Virus record (IMG/VR): IMGVR_UViG_3300007513_000201
Span: 1-24,265 of that record
Origin: a virus
Length of the DNA: 24,265 bases
Direction: 5' to 3' (one strand)
Both the position numbers and the translations under genes were made by a program. Shown piece after piece: positions 1-7,402 of this stretch (the stretch's first letter is position 1; every line of letters starts with the position of its first letter). The notes beneath the pieces are model-generated. The model saw only the letters and a program-made list of their open reading frames with translations. It was not told the origin of the DNA and did no database searches.

Positions 1-1
1 T

Positions 2-289
2 CGTTGTGGTTTTCGATACTATTTAAGCGAACTAAGGAAAGAATGGAATGGTCTAAAGACCTGTCCTGAGTGTTTTGAGACAAAACAGCCACAATTAGAG
101 CCAAACCCACATGTTGCGGATCCAGAAGCATTGTATCAACCAAGACCAGATTTGGATATTGAAGCTGGTCAAGGTAGAGTTTATACTGTAAACAACAGTG
201 ATGTAGATCCAAATCAAGATGTAATTGGAAGTGCTTTTGATGGATTGGAAGGAACAGGAGAAACAGGAGATTTGACAATATCAACATGA
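2..289 (+). CDS. Zinc-ribbon-like phage protein, C-terminal part (start outside window)
   Basis: The reading frame is open from base 2 to the TGA at 287-289, giving 95 residues; the start lies before the window. Near its beginning it has R-C-G-F, then K-E-W-N-G-L and a C-P-E-C pair, which together look like the second half of a four-cysteine zinc ribbon. An acidic, Pro/Asp-rich tail follows. Small proteins with this C-x-x-C ... KEWNGL ... CPEC pattern recur, from memory, beside head-tail joining genes in marine phages, and their function is not known. The TGA overlaps the ATG of the next gene (ATGA), so the two are probably translationally coupled. Zinc binding is inferred from the cysteines only. 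Confidence 0.75.
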   Translation, partial: RCGFRYYLSELRKEWNGLKTCPECFETKQPQLEPNPHVADPEALYQPRPDLDIEAGQGRVYTVNNSDVDPNQDVIGSAFDGLEGTGETGDLTIST

Positions 290-933
290 GTTTTACTTAC
301 GCAACATTAAAAACAGCCATCCAAGATTACATGGAAAATGATGAAACGACATTTACCAATAATTTGGATGTTTTTATAAAGGATATTGAAGAAGACATCC
401 TGAAAAATGTTGAGCTTTTGTCTTATCGAAAGAATGTAACTGGAACAGCAGCATCAGGAACTCCATATCTTGGAATGCCATCTGACTATCTTTCCGCTTT
501 CAGCCTGGCGGTCATTAGCTCCAGTATTTATTACTATTTGCTTTTAAAACATCCTTCTTTTATGCGGGATTACACACCAAACGCTTCTACCACTGGTCGT
601 CCAAAATATTATGCTCAATTTGACAATGACACGTTTATTATTGCTCCAACCCCAGATGAAAATTATACATTTGAGCTCCATTATTTTTATCGACCAGCTT
701 CATTAACTGCTGGAGCTTCCGATGGCACTACTTATTTATCAACAAATGCTCCTAATACTTTATTGTCTGGATGTCTGTTGCAGGCAGCCTTGTTTATGAA
801 GGTGGATCCTGCTGAAATAGCTGTTTATCAACAAAATTATGACAGGGAACTTGGACAGCTTAAAAATTGGGCTGAAGGCAGACAAACACAGGAAGAGTTC
901 CGTTACGATAGAATTAGGCAACAAAGTCCTTAA
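286..933 (+). CDS. Putative head-to-tail adaptor protein (SU10-adaptor-like)
   Basis: This 215-residue protein probably sits in the neck of the virion between portal and tail nozzle. The N-terminal third is helical. A strand-rich centre follows with L-G-M-P-S-D-Y-L (62-69) and F-I-I-A-P-T-P (117-123). Then comes F-E-L-H-Y-F-Y-R-P (129-137), and near the C-terminus an A-P-N-T-L-L-S-G-C-L-L-Q-A-A stretch (155-168) and a long helix. That order (Y-x-x-P, acidic loop, L-x-x-G-x-L-x-x-A helix) resembles the SU10-type adaptor family of podoviruses; the match is from memory and moderately secure. The length is normal for neck adaptors. The start ATG overlaps the preceding TGA. A nozzle-type protein at 14214 fits a short-tailed particle. 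Confidence 0.6.
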   Translation: MSFTYATLKTAIQDYMENDETTFTNNLDVFIKDIEEDILKNVELLSYRKNVTGTAASGTPYLGMPSDYLSAFSLAVISSSIYYYLLLKHPSFMRDYTPNASTTGRPKYYAQFDNDTFIIAPTPDENYTFELHYFYRPASLTAGASDGTTYLSTNAPNTLLSGCLLQAALFMKVDPAEIAVYQQNYDRELGQLKNWAEGRQTQEEFRYDRIRQQSP

Positions 934-942
934 AATCAAAAA

Positions 943-1698
943 ATGCTTAATGGAAACAGTCCATCCAACAAGGATAAAACACTAAAAGGTAAAAAAGTTG
1001 CCATTGTTGCCATGGGCAAAAGTCAACTCGACTATCACCTGTCCATTAGCCATAGTAAAGAATACGACGAAGTTTGGGCGATTAATTCCATGTGTGCGGT
1101 TATCAAATCAGATCGAGTGTTTTTAATGGATCCTGTGTCCCGATTTTTTGAAACCAATGATGCTGGACCACAGACAAAAGTTTTGTGCAAAACATTGCCG
1201 AAATTAAAATGCCCTGTTTATTCTTGTGAATTGGACAAAAGAGTTCCAAGCCTTAAACTATACCCACTTGAAAAAGTAATAAAGGCAACTAATTGTGGTT
1301 ATTTCAATAACACGATTGCCTATGCTATTGCCTTTGCTTTATACAAGGAAGTAGCACAAATCAGTCTTTATGGTGCAGACTTTAGTTATACAACCAATGT
1401 TCATTTTGGCGAGCTTGGAAGAGCTTGTTGTGAATTTTGGTTGGCTAAATGTATGACACAAGGAATTGATGTTTCCGTAGCAGCAACTTCGCCCATGTTG
1501 GACACAAATATTCCAGAGAAAGAAAAATTATATGGATACCACAGACTTGATAATCCACCTGTGGTATATTTAAAAGATGGTGAGCTTAAGGTAACTGAAT
1601 TTGACAAGATACAGCCTGATGAAAAAGTGCCTTTTGGTGTTTCAGGAAGAAAAGACATTTCAGCCAGCTTAAGTCCACCAGAACCAGAGAAATACTGA
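943..1698 (+). CDS. Rossmann-like protein resembling MptE/DUF115 enzymes
   Basis: This is a 251-residue soluble protein without a signal peptide. It opens with a strand and Gly turn, V-A-I-V-A-M-G-K-S (19-27), followed by Y-D-E-V-W-A-I-N-S (41-49). A helix and strand, N-T-I-A-Y-A-I-A-F-A (123-132) then I-S-L-Y-G-A-D-F-S-Y (140-149), follow. This pattern of an N-terminal G-x-x-S loop, a W-A-I-N strand and an I-x-L-x-G-x-D-x-S-Y strand resembles the DUF115/MptE-like group and, more distantly, CMP-sialic-acid-using transferases. A nucleotide- or nucleotide-sugar-dependent role is therefore possible but unproven. It is odd among neck and structural genes. The start has no clear ribosome site; the stop overlaps the next ATG (TGATG). 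Confidence 0.5.
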   Translation: MLNGNSPSNKDKTLKGKKVAIVAMGKSQLDYHLSISHSKEYDEVWAINSMCAVIKSDRVFLMDPVSRFFETNDAGPQTKVLCKTLPKLKCPVYSCELDKRVPSLKLYPLEKVIKATNCGYFNNTIAYAIAFALYKEVAQISLYGADFSYTTNVHFGELGRACCEFWLAKCMTQGIDVSVAATSPMLDTNIPEKEKLYGYHRLDNPPVVYLKDGELKVTEFDKIQPDEKVPFGVSGRKDISASLSPPEPEKY

Positions 1699-1988
1699 TG
1701 GAAACAGATCCTTTTGACATGTCCCTCGGTGATCTGGGAGTGAAAACAACACATGGCAGAGGTCATACATTTGCAGAAGTTGCAGAAATGGCTACTGATA
1801 AATTGATTTCGGTGAGTGACACAGCACCAGAACCAATTAGAGCGCAAGCCCATGCCTTTAAAAACAGATGTCGCTATATAATTGCATATTATATGAAAGA
1901 GGCTATTAATAACCATATTTGTACGATATGCAATCAATTGGAAGCGCAAGGTCATAAAGATCTGGCGAATATAATCAGGAGGCTATAA
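1698..1988 (+). CDS. Conserved phage protein of unknown function (96 aa)
   Basis: This is a short helical protein. The recognisable part is the run L-I-S-V-S-D-T-A-P-E-P-I-R-A-Q-A-H-A-F (36-54), then a helix with Y-Y-M-K-E-A-I (64-70), ending in L-A-N-I-I-R-R-L. Proteins with this S-D-T-A-P-x-x-I-R-x-Q-A-x-A-F signature and a C-terminal I-R-R-L occur, from memory, in marine phage structural operons, but their job is not known. The start shares bases with the previous stop (TGATG at 1696-1700) and its own TAA shares bases with the next ATG (TAATG at 1986-1990), so it is translated as part of a tightly coupled string. No catalytic motif or membrane segment is seen. Confidence 0.75.
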   Translation: METDPFDMSLGDLGVKTTHGRGHTFAEVAEMATDKLISVSDTAPEPIRAQAHAFKNRCRYIIAYYMKEAINNHICTICNQLEAQGHKDLANIIRRL

Positions 1989-2419
1989 TGGCTATAACTC
2001 AAGCAATGTGTACTTCTTTCAAAAGTGAGCTTATGCAAGCGGTACATAATTTTAAAGCTACTGGAGGAAACTCTTTCAAGCTCGCTTTATATACTAGCTC
2101 TGCGACTATGAGTGCTACTACTACTGCTTATAGTACAAACCAAGAAGCATCAGGAACGAACTATACTGCGGGGGGATCGGCTTTAACAAACATTGCCCCG
2201 ACAACATCAGGAACCACAGCGTTTACCGATTTTTCTGATTTGACTTTTGGAACAGCTACCATCACTGCAAGAGGTTGTATGATCTATAATGATACAGCTA
2301 CTGGTGATCCAGCAGTTGCAGTCTTTGATTTTGGTGGAGACAAAACCAGTACCGCAGGCAGTTTTACCATAACTTTCCCAACCGCAGACGCAAGTAACGC
2401 TGTTATTAGAATAGCGTAA
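1988..2419 (+). CDS. Phage structural protein, beta-rich, role unknown
   Basis: This 143-residue Thr/Ser/Ala-rich protein begins with a short helix, S-F-K-S-E-L-M-Q-A-V-H (10-20), and becomes strand-rich. Marks include F-K-L-A-L-Y-T-S-S-A, N-Y-T-A-G-G, I-T-A-R-G-C-M-I-Y-N-D-T, a D-F-G-G-D-K-T-S-T-A-G-S-F hairpin, and a C-terminal A-S-N-A-V-I-R-I-A. Near-identical layouts are, from memory, very common in marine phage genomes beside the fibre gene and are treated as virion proteins; whether they decorate the head or belong to the tail is not settled. There is no signal peptide or enzyme motif. It begins on the TAATG overlap with the preceding gene and is followed nine bases later by the repeat protein at 2428. 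Confidence 0.7.
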   Translation: MAITQAMCTSFKSELMQAVHNFKATGGNSFKLALYTSSATMSATTTAYSTNQEASGTNYTAGGSALTNIAPTTSGTTAFTDFSDLTFGTATITARGCMIYNDTATGDPAVAVFDFGGDKTSTAGSFTITFPTADASNAVIRIA

Positions 2420-2427
2420 TTTAGCCC

Positions 2428-3093
2428 ATGGCTAATATCACTGGCTGGGGTCGGAGTACATGGGGTTCTGGCACTTGGGGTGAACCAGTCGCTGTTGAAC
2501 TTACTGGTTTAGCAGGGACAACCGCACTAGGTACAGAAACTGTTAGTGCTGCGGCAAATGTTGCAGTAACAGGACTTGCTGGTACAGGTGCTGTTGGTAC
2601 AGTTGTTGCAACGGGTCAAGCCAATGTAACCGAAACAGGAGTCGCAGGAACCAGCGCATTAGCCAGTGTTACCCCTTCAGGCGCAGCCAATGTAACAGAA
2701 ACAGGACTAGCGGGCACAGGTGCGGTAGGCACTGTACTCGCAGCGGGCTTTGCAATCACAGGAGTCAGTGGAACAGCTTCCACAGTTTCTCAAGGCGATG
2801 AAACAGTTACAGGCGCTGCTAATGTTTATCCAACAGGACTTGCGGGAACCAGTGCTTTAGGTAGTGTTGGCATTATTGGCAACAACATTATTGGTATTAC
2901 CAGTGATGCGTTGACCTCTGGACTTGGTTCGCTGACCATTACTACGCATGTTGATATTGCATTAACTGGATTGGCTGGAACAGGCGGAATAAGCCAAATA
3001 CTTGTTTGGGGAATTATTGACACTGATCAAGACCCAGAATGGGCAGCCGTTAGTGACACACAGGATCCAGAGTGGACAGACGTAGCAGCGTAG
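2428..3093 (+). CDS. Gly/Thr/Ala-rich 22-residue-repeat structural protein
   Basis: A 221-residue protein. After an N-terminal motif G-W-G-R-S-T-W-G-S-G-T-W-G-E-P (6-20), it has about eight tandem repeats of T-G-L-A-G-T-x-A-x-G-T-V with V-T near the end. Repeats begin at residues 26, 48, 70, 92, 111, 136, 158 and 180, so most are exactly 22 residues. The C-terminus carries two copies of D-P-E-W-x-x-V-S/A. The composition (no Cys; rich in Gly, Thr, Ala, Val) suggests a beta-strand stack such as a fibre shaft or surface appendage. Similar G-W-G ... repeat ... W-x-x-V proteins occur in marine phages as presumed structural proteins. No clear ribosome site precedes it; upstream translation probably feeds it. 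Confidence 0.65.
   Translation: MANITGWGRSTWGSGTWGEPVAVELTGLAGTTALGTETVSAAANVAVTGLAGTGAVGTVVATGQANVTETGVAGTSALASVTPSGAANVTETGLAGTGAVGTVLAAGFAITGVSGTASTVSQGDETVTGAANVYPTGLAGTSALGSVGIIGNNIIGITSDALTSGLGSLTITTHVDIALTGLAGTGGISQILVWGIIDTDQDPEWAAVSDTQDPEWTDVAA
2503..3015 (+). repeat. Eight 66-bp-class coding repeats (22 residues each)
   Basis: The T-G-L-A-G-T unit starts at residues 26, 48, 70, 92, 111, 136, 158 and 180 of the protein at 2428. Spacing is 22 residues except 19 and 25 around the fourth and fifth units, which sum to 44, so the overall register is kept. Units differ freely at the DNA level. Confidence 0.75.
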
Positions 3094-3145
3094 AGTTAGA
3101 ATAAAAGATGAGTTATACTCATATAAATCGACGGAGGAAATAAGC
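3094..3145 (+). promoter_or_regulatory. Longest gene-free gap; strong ribosome site and small inverted repeat before the fibre gene
   Basis: At 52 bases this is the longest non-coding gap in the window. It holds a perfect 6-bp inverted repeat with a 3-base loop (ATGAGT-tat-ACTCAT, 3108-3122) and then GGAGG at 3133-3137, eight bases before the ATG at 3146. The ribosome site is among the best in the window and fits an abundantly made fibre. The hairpin is too short and has no T-tract, so a terminator is not supported. A TATACT at 3114-3119 could be a -10 box, but no good -35 lies 17 bases upstream. Confidence 0.4.
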
Positions 3146-6136
3146 ATGGCGACTTATGTTAATGATTTAAGACTCAAGGAAATTGCTACAGGTGACGAAT
3201 CAGGAACCTGGGGCACATCAACCAATACGAACCTATCGCTCATCGGGGAAGCAGTGAGTTATGCAACTCAAGAGTCTTTTTCCAGTGATGCAGACGTAAC
3301 AACCACTGTAGCTGATGGCGCAGCAGACCCTGCTCGCGCTTTCTATTTCAAAGTAACATCAAGCGGTTCTTTATCCGCAACCAGAGTGCTCACTATTGCA
3401 CCAAACACAATGAGTCGTGTTCAGATTATTGAAAACGCAACCAGTGGCTCACAAATCATAACCATCAAACAAGGAACTGGGGCTACTGTAAATATCCCCA
3501 ATGGCGAAACCAGAATGGTTTATATGGATGGTGCTGGCAGTGGCGCAGCAGTAGTCGATGCACTGGCAGACATAAATATTGGCGGTAAACTTACAGTCGG
3601 TGTCGATGACACAGGATACGATGTAAAATTCTTCGGAGCTACTTCTGGGGCTTATATGCTCTGGGATGAATCCGCTGATGATCTGGTTTTAGCAGGTGCG
3701 GCAGGCTTAGATATTGCAGGAGATATAGATGTTGATGGCACAGCTAATTTAGACGTAGTAGATATTGATGGCGCAACTCAAGCAGATGGAACTATCACAG
3801 TTGGTGTCGATGACACAGGTTACGATGTTAAGTTTTTCGGAGCAACATCAGGTGCTTACATGCTTTGGGACGAATCGGCTGATGACTTAAAATTAGTAGG
3901 AGCTGCGGGATTAACTGTTGCTGGTGATGCAGATATTGATGGAACTACAAACTTAGACGCTGTTGATATTGATGGTGCTGTGCAAGCAGATGGAACTATT
4001 ACAGTAGGCGTGAATGACACAGGCTATGACGTAAAATTCTTCGGGGCAACTTCAGGGGCTTATATGCTCTGGGATGAGAGTGCTGATGACTTGAAACTGG
4101 TAGGAGCAGCAGGGCTAACTGTTGCTGGTGATGCAGACATTGACGGAACGACTAATCTTGATGCTGTTGATATCGATGGAGCAGTACAACTAGACAGCAC
4201 ACTTACTGTTGGCGTGGATGACACAGGCTATGATGTCAAACTTTTCGGTGCTACTGCTAGTAAATATATGCTGTGGGATGAATCAGCAGACAGTTTAATT
4301 GTTAAAGATATTGTAGATGCAGTTAATTTTAAAGTTAATGGTGGTCAAGGTACTGACGGACAAGTTTTAACCTCAACAGGAAGTGGAGTAGCTTGGGAAG
4401 ACGCTGCTGGCGGTGTAACAGGACTGACAGGTTTAGTAGAAAACAATTCAATCTGGCTTGGTAATGATCCAACATCAACTACAAGCACAGCAGAACAAAA
4501 TGTTGCTGTAGGTACAACGGCTCTTGATGCCATAACGACTGGTGATAAAAATACTGCTATTGGCTATAACGCTCTAACCGCTAATACTACAGCAGATTTC
4601 AATGTCGCAATTGGTCGTGGTGCAATGACCACTAATACGACAGGGGCAGGCAATACGGCTGTCGGAACTGCTTCTCTGGATGGAAACTCAACTGGAAACT
4701 ATAACACAGCCGTTGGTTATAATTCTTTGTTGACAAACAGCACTGCGGCAGACAACACAGCCGTTGGTTATAATGCTTTGTCTCTTAATACAACAACAGC
4801 AAATAATACAGCAGTTGGTAGATCAGCTTTAGCAAATAATGTAGCAGCAAATAATACTGCCGTTGGTAAAAGTGCTTTAGCTGAAAACACCACAGGCGTA
4901 TCTAATACAGCAGTTGGTCAGAATGCTTTAAATGCAAACACTACATCTTCTTATAATACGGCAGTTGGTAAAGGTGCTTTAGCAGCAAACACCTCAGGAG
5001 GAGCAAATACAGTTGTTGGTGAAAATTCAGCAGTAGCACTAACTACAGGCACTGGTGTTACAGTTATTGGTAGAAATTCTTTAGCAGCAGCCACTACATC
5101 AAGTAATAATATCGCAGTTGGTCAGAATGCTGCTGTGTCCTTAAGCAGCGGTGAATATAATATTGCTATTGGTAATAATTGTATGTATGCCGTAGTTACA
5201 GGCGATAAAAATATAGGAATTGGTAATGATACTTTTACTCAACTGACAAGTGGCGCAGCCAATATAGCAATGGGTCGCTATACTTTGGATGCTTTAACGA
5301 CTGGTAGTAATAATATTGGAATAGGTGCGCCTTCTTTGTCAGGAGTTACTACAGGTGATAATAATATTGGAATAGGTGTAGGTGCTTTAACAGCAAGCAC
5401 TACAGCATCAGGTAATACTGCTGTTGGTCATAATGCTTTAACAGCAGATACCACAGGCGCATCGAATACTGCTGTTGGTTATCTTGCTTTAGATGCAAAT
5501 ACTACAGCTAGTAACAACACAGCAGTTGGAAACAATGCTTTAGGTGCTAACACCACAGGTGGCTATAATGTTGCATTAGGTGTTGAAGCAGGAGATAAAA
5601 TTACCACAGGACAAACCAATATTTGTATTGGATATGGCGCAGATACATCTGCATCAAGCAGCGATAATCAAATAGTTATAGGACCTATAAACGGAGGTGA
5701 AAACAATCAATTTACTTTTGGAAAAGCATCTAATGTAGTTCAAAATGAATTTGATACTGATGCTAATTGGACTCGAACCTCTGATATTAGAAAGAAAAGA
5801 GATATTAAAGACGATACTTTAGGTCTTGGGTTCATTAATGATCTGCGTACAGTAACCCATAAATGGAAACCCTCTAATGAATTTCCTAAAGAATGGCAGG
5901 AATACAGCGAAGAAAACAACATGAACCTAGATGCAGTAATGCATGGAATGATTGCTCAAGAGGTCAAAGGGGCTTTAGATAAAGCAGGTGTAGATACTTT
6001 TACAGGATGGAAAGAAAGATCAGATGGCAGTCAAACAGTATCCAGAGAAATGTTTGTAATACCACTAATTAAAGCAGTACAAGAACTCTCGGCAGAAGTC
6101 GAGGCATTAAAACAACAACTAAACCAAGAGGAATAA
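3146..6136 (+). CDS. Tail fibre/tailspike with S74 intramolecular chaperone
   Basis: A 996-residue receptor-binding-type protein. Residues 1-150 form an N-terminal domain probably used for virion attachment. Residues 150-400 hold four 68-residue repeats starting T-V-G-V-D/N-D-T-G-Y-D-V-K. Residues about 452-846 are some 24 repeats of roughly 17-18 residues around N-T-A-V-G, likely a trimeric beta stalk. The C-terminal 118 residues are a Peptidase_S74/endosialidase chaperone: W-T-R-T-S-D-I-R-K-K-R-D-I has Ser879 and Lys884 (S+5), matching the Ser-Lys pair of this family. Self-cleavage is predicted just before Ser879. H-G-M-I-A-Q-E-V (941-948) and the final coiled coil (A-V-Q-E-L ... L-K-Q-Q-L) are also typical. 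GGAGG lies eight bases upstream. Confidence 0.88.
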   Translation: MATYVNDLRLKEIATGDESGTWGTSTNTNLSLIGEAVSYATQESFSSDADVTTTVADGAADPARAFYFKVTSSGSLSATRVLTIAPNTMSRVQIIENATSGSQIITIKQGTGATVNIPNGETRMVYMDGAGSGAAVVDALADINIGGKLTVGVDDTGYDVKFFGATSGAYMLWDESADDLVLAGAAGLDIAGDIDVDGTANLDVVDIDGATQADGTITVGVDDTGYDVKFFGATSGAYMLWDESADDLKLVGAAGLTVAGDADIDGTTNLDAVDIDGAVQADGTITVGVNDTGYDVKFFGATSGAYMLWDESADDLKLVGAAGLTVAGDADIDGTTNLDAVDIDGAVQLDSTLTVGVDDTGYDVKLFGATASKYMLWDESADSLIVKDIVDAVNFKVNGGQGTDGQVLTSTGSGVAWEDAAGGVTGLTGLVENNSIWLGNDPTSTTSTAEQNVAVGTTALDAITTGDKNTAIGYNALTANTTADFNVAIGRGAMTTNTTGAGNTAVGTASLDGNSTGNYNTAVGYNSLLTNSTAADNTAVGYNALSLNTTTANNTAVGRSALANNVAANNTAVGKSALAENTTGVSNTAVGQNALNANTTSSYNTAVGKGALAANTSGGANTVVGENSAVALTTGTGVTVIGRNSLAAATTSSNNIAVGQNAAVSLSSGEYNIAIGNNCMYAVVTGDKNIGIGNDTFTQLTSGAANIAMGRYTLDALTTGSNNIGIGAPSLSGVTTGDNNIGIGVGALTASTTASGNTAVGHNALTADTTGASNTAVGYLALDANTTASNNTAVGNNALGANTTGGYNVALGVEAGDKITTGQTNICIGYGADTSASSSDNQIVIGPINGGENNQFTFGKASNVVQNEFDTDANWTRTSDIRKKRDIKDDTLGLGFINDLRTVTHKWKPSNEFPKEWQEYSEENNMNLDAVMHGMIAQEVKGALDKAGVDTFTGWKERSDGSQTVSREMFVIPLIKAVQELSAEVEALKQQLNQEE
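3593..4340 (+). repeat. Four tandem 204-bp coding repeats in the fibre gene
   Basis: Units start at 3593, 3797, 4001 and 4205, exactly 204 bp (68 residues) apart. Each begins T-V-G-V-D/N-D-T-G-Y-D-V-K-x-F-G-A-T and carries Y-M-L-W-D-E-S-A-D. Units 2 and 3 are almost identical in protein sequence; unit 4 diverges after the D-E-S-A-D motif. Many codon third positions differ between units, so the duplication is not recent. Confidence 0.9.
4499..5682 (+). repeat. About 24 N-T-A-V-G coding repeats in the fibre stalk
   Basis: Between residues 452 and 846 of the fibre, N-(T/I/V)-(A/G)-(V/I)-G recurs about every 17-18 residues, followed by x-x-A-L and T-T-G-x-x. Hand count gives about 24 copies, with N-T-A-V-G dominant in units 4-10 and 19-21 and N-I-G-I-G or N-I-A-V-G between. 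The same class of repeat precedes S74 domains in other phage fibres. Confidence 0.85.
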
Positions 6137-6139
6137 AAA

Positions 6140-6466
6140 ATGGCAGTGACTAAAACTTTAACAGTGGCAATCCCCTATAACAAGAGTAGCAAAGTCCAGC
6201 AATGGGATTTTACGATGAAGTACGAGGAAGGGGCTGATGCCACTTACTATACCTCGTCTTTCCAAACATCAATCCCAGCTACTGATCCAGTTACTGGTGC
6301 TGTGAATTTCACACCCAAGGCGGAAGCATCATGGACATTGGCTGAATTGACCTCTCTTTGCCCGACAAGCCAGTGGGATAATGTGTTTGCGAGTCAATAC
6401 GACAGCGTAATTACCAATCCGCCTGATGATCCTGTGCCTGATCCAAGTTACGTTATTCCAAGCTAG
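6140..6466 (+). CDS. Conserved phage protein of unknown function (108 aa)
   Basis: A small protein following the fibre gene by three bases, with GAGGA just upstream of its ATG. The first half is strand-rich: K-T-L-T-V-A-I-P-Y (5-13), then a Trp at 22 and F-T-M-K-Y-E-E. The middle has a Y-Y-T-S-S-F hairpin and W-T-L-A-E-L (61-66), and the end is rich in Pro and Asp (P-P-D-D-P-V-P-D-P). Proteins of this size and pattern are, from memory, often found directly after phage fibre genes. A role as fibre chaperone or small virion protein is possible, but position is the only support. No membrane segment or catalytic signature is visible. Confidence 0.6.
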   Translation: MAVTKTLTVAIPYNKSSKVQQWDFTMKYEEGADATYYTSSFQTSIPATDPVTGAVNFTPKAEASWTLAELTSLCPTSQWDNVFASQYDSVITNPPDDPVPDPSYVIPS

Positions 6467-6468
6467 TC

Positions 6469-6702
6469 ATGGCTGAAGCAAAAGAAAATGTGGTCTTTCT
6501 GGACGACAAGGAAGTCAAGGTAGCTGATCTTAGTGATGAGCAAAAATACCTCCATTCACAGGTTATTGATTTAACGAACCAGAAAGCAAGGATTACCTTT
6601 CAATTGGATCAGGTAAACGCCTCACTGAAGGTTTTTAAAGATGCTTTTGTCAAATCAACCAAGGAAAAAGCGGAAGAAGTTTTAGCTGTTGACAATGGCT
6701 GA
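6469..6702 (+). CDS. Small coiled-coil phage protein (DUF6447-like?)
   Basis: A 77-residue acidic/lysine-rich protein. It begins with a short strand pair, V-V-F-L-D-D-K-E-V-K-V (8-18), then L-S-D-E-Q-K-Y-L, followed by one long helix with heptad-like spacing through I-T-F-Q-L-D-Q-V-N-A-S-L-K-V-F (42-56). The layout of a small hairpin with D-D-K-E-(V/Y), an L-S-D-E-Q turn and a helical tail resembles phage proteins grouped as DUF6447, which have no known function; the link is tentative. It overlaps the next gene by eight bases (ATG at 6695, TGA at 6700-6702), so the two are probably made together. Confidence 0.6.
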   Translation: MAEAKENVVFLDDKEVKVADLSDEQKYLHSQVIDLTNQKARITFQLDQVNASLKVFKDAFVKSTKEKAEEVLAVDNG

Positions 6703-7402
6703 CGAGGACATAAAGGTAGAAGTACATCCATTGCCTTCAGTGTTTCTTATGGAAACACAGATGCCAGAGAAAATGGTCAATGACCTTAACACTTATTTGG
6801 ACGATTTGTTGAAACAGGATGATCGTGAGTCCTTGGCAGGTACGTTAGTAGGGCAAATCCATCGTGGTGAACAACTGAACATGGACCCAGAACATGAATT
6901 GTTACAGGAATACTGCCAGTTTGTAACAGGTTTGGGGGCTTCGTATGTGAATACAGTGATGGAACAAACAGGACACGCCTTGGAAAAGCCGAGGCAAGTG
7001 GGAATAGATGAAGTCTGGTCGGTGCATAGTTTTGAAGGTGATTACAACCCGATCCACGATCATGGCACGAAAACCATTATGGGTATATCAACAACAGCGT
7101 GGACAAAAGTGCCACAGCAGATATTGGACCAACCGACAGCAGGATCACCGCAATACAGCAAATACAATGATTCTGGAGCCTGTGATGGCTATTTGGCGTT
7201 CAGTTATGGGCGCAACCAGATCATGGATGTGGAGCGATTGCGACCCCCACAGAGCGCAGAAGTGCAACCACAGGTAGGAAGGCTATTCGTTTTTCCATCG
7301 TGGTTACAGCACATGGTTTATCCTTTCTTCGGGAAAGGTGAACGCAGGACAGTGGCATCGAATCTTAACTGTTGGGAAGTGCAAGAACAACCAGCGACAT
7401 GA
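6695..7402 (+). CDS. Putative 2OG-Fe(II) oxygenase-like protein
   Basis: Read from the ATG at 6695 this is 235 residues. The frame also has an in-frame TTG two codons earlier, but the ATG is preferred. The probable metal site is H-D-H (121-123) in Y-N-P-I-H-D-H-G-T, with a distal His206 in F-P-S-W-L-Q-H and Arg217/218 in E-R-R-T-V-A-S-N. This order (G-D-Y-N-P-x-H-x-H, then F-P-x-W-x-x-H, then R ... N) matches the putative 2OG-Fe(II) oxygenase family seen in many marine phages. The family would hydroxylate a target using 2-oxoglutarate and oxygen; the substrate here is unknown. Its place just after the fibre genes allows a role in modifying a virion or host protein. Loss of activity cannot be excluded. 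Confidence 0.65.
   Translation: MADEDIKVEVHPLPSVFLMETQMPEKMVNDLNTYLDDLLKQDDRESLAGTLVGQIHRGEQLNMDPEHELLQEYCQFVTGLGASYVNTVMEQTGHALEKPRQVGIDEVWSVHSFEGDYNPIHDHGTKTIMGISTTAWTKVPQQILDQPTAGSPQYSKYNDSGACDGYLAFSYGRNQIMDVERLRPPQSAEVQPQVGRLFVFPSWLQHMVYPFFGKGERRTVASNLNCWEVQEQPAT

Noticed and set aside
1401-1955. 184-codon - strand open frame
   Set aside because: It overlaps two convincing + strand genes, has no domain, and its composition looks like non-coding translation.
6689-6694. TTG start two codons before the ATG of the oxygenase-like gene
   Set aside because: The ATG at 6695 overlaps the upstream TGA in the way usual for this genome and needs no rare start codon.
7372-7398. TTG-initiated extension of the membrane protein at 7399
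   Set aside because: The extension lies wholly inside the previous gene, and the ATGA overlap gives a better start.
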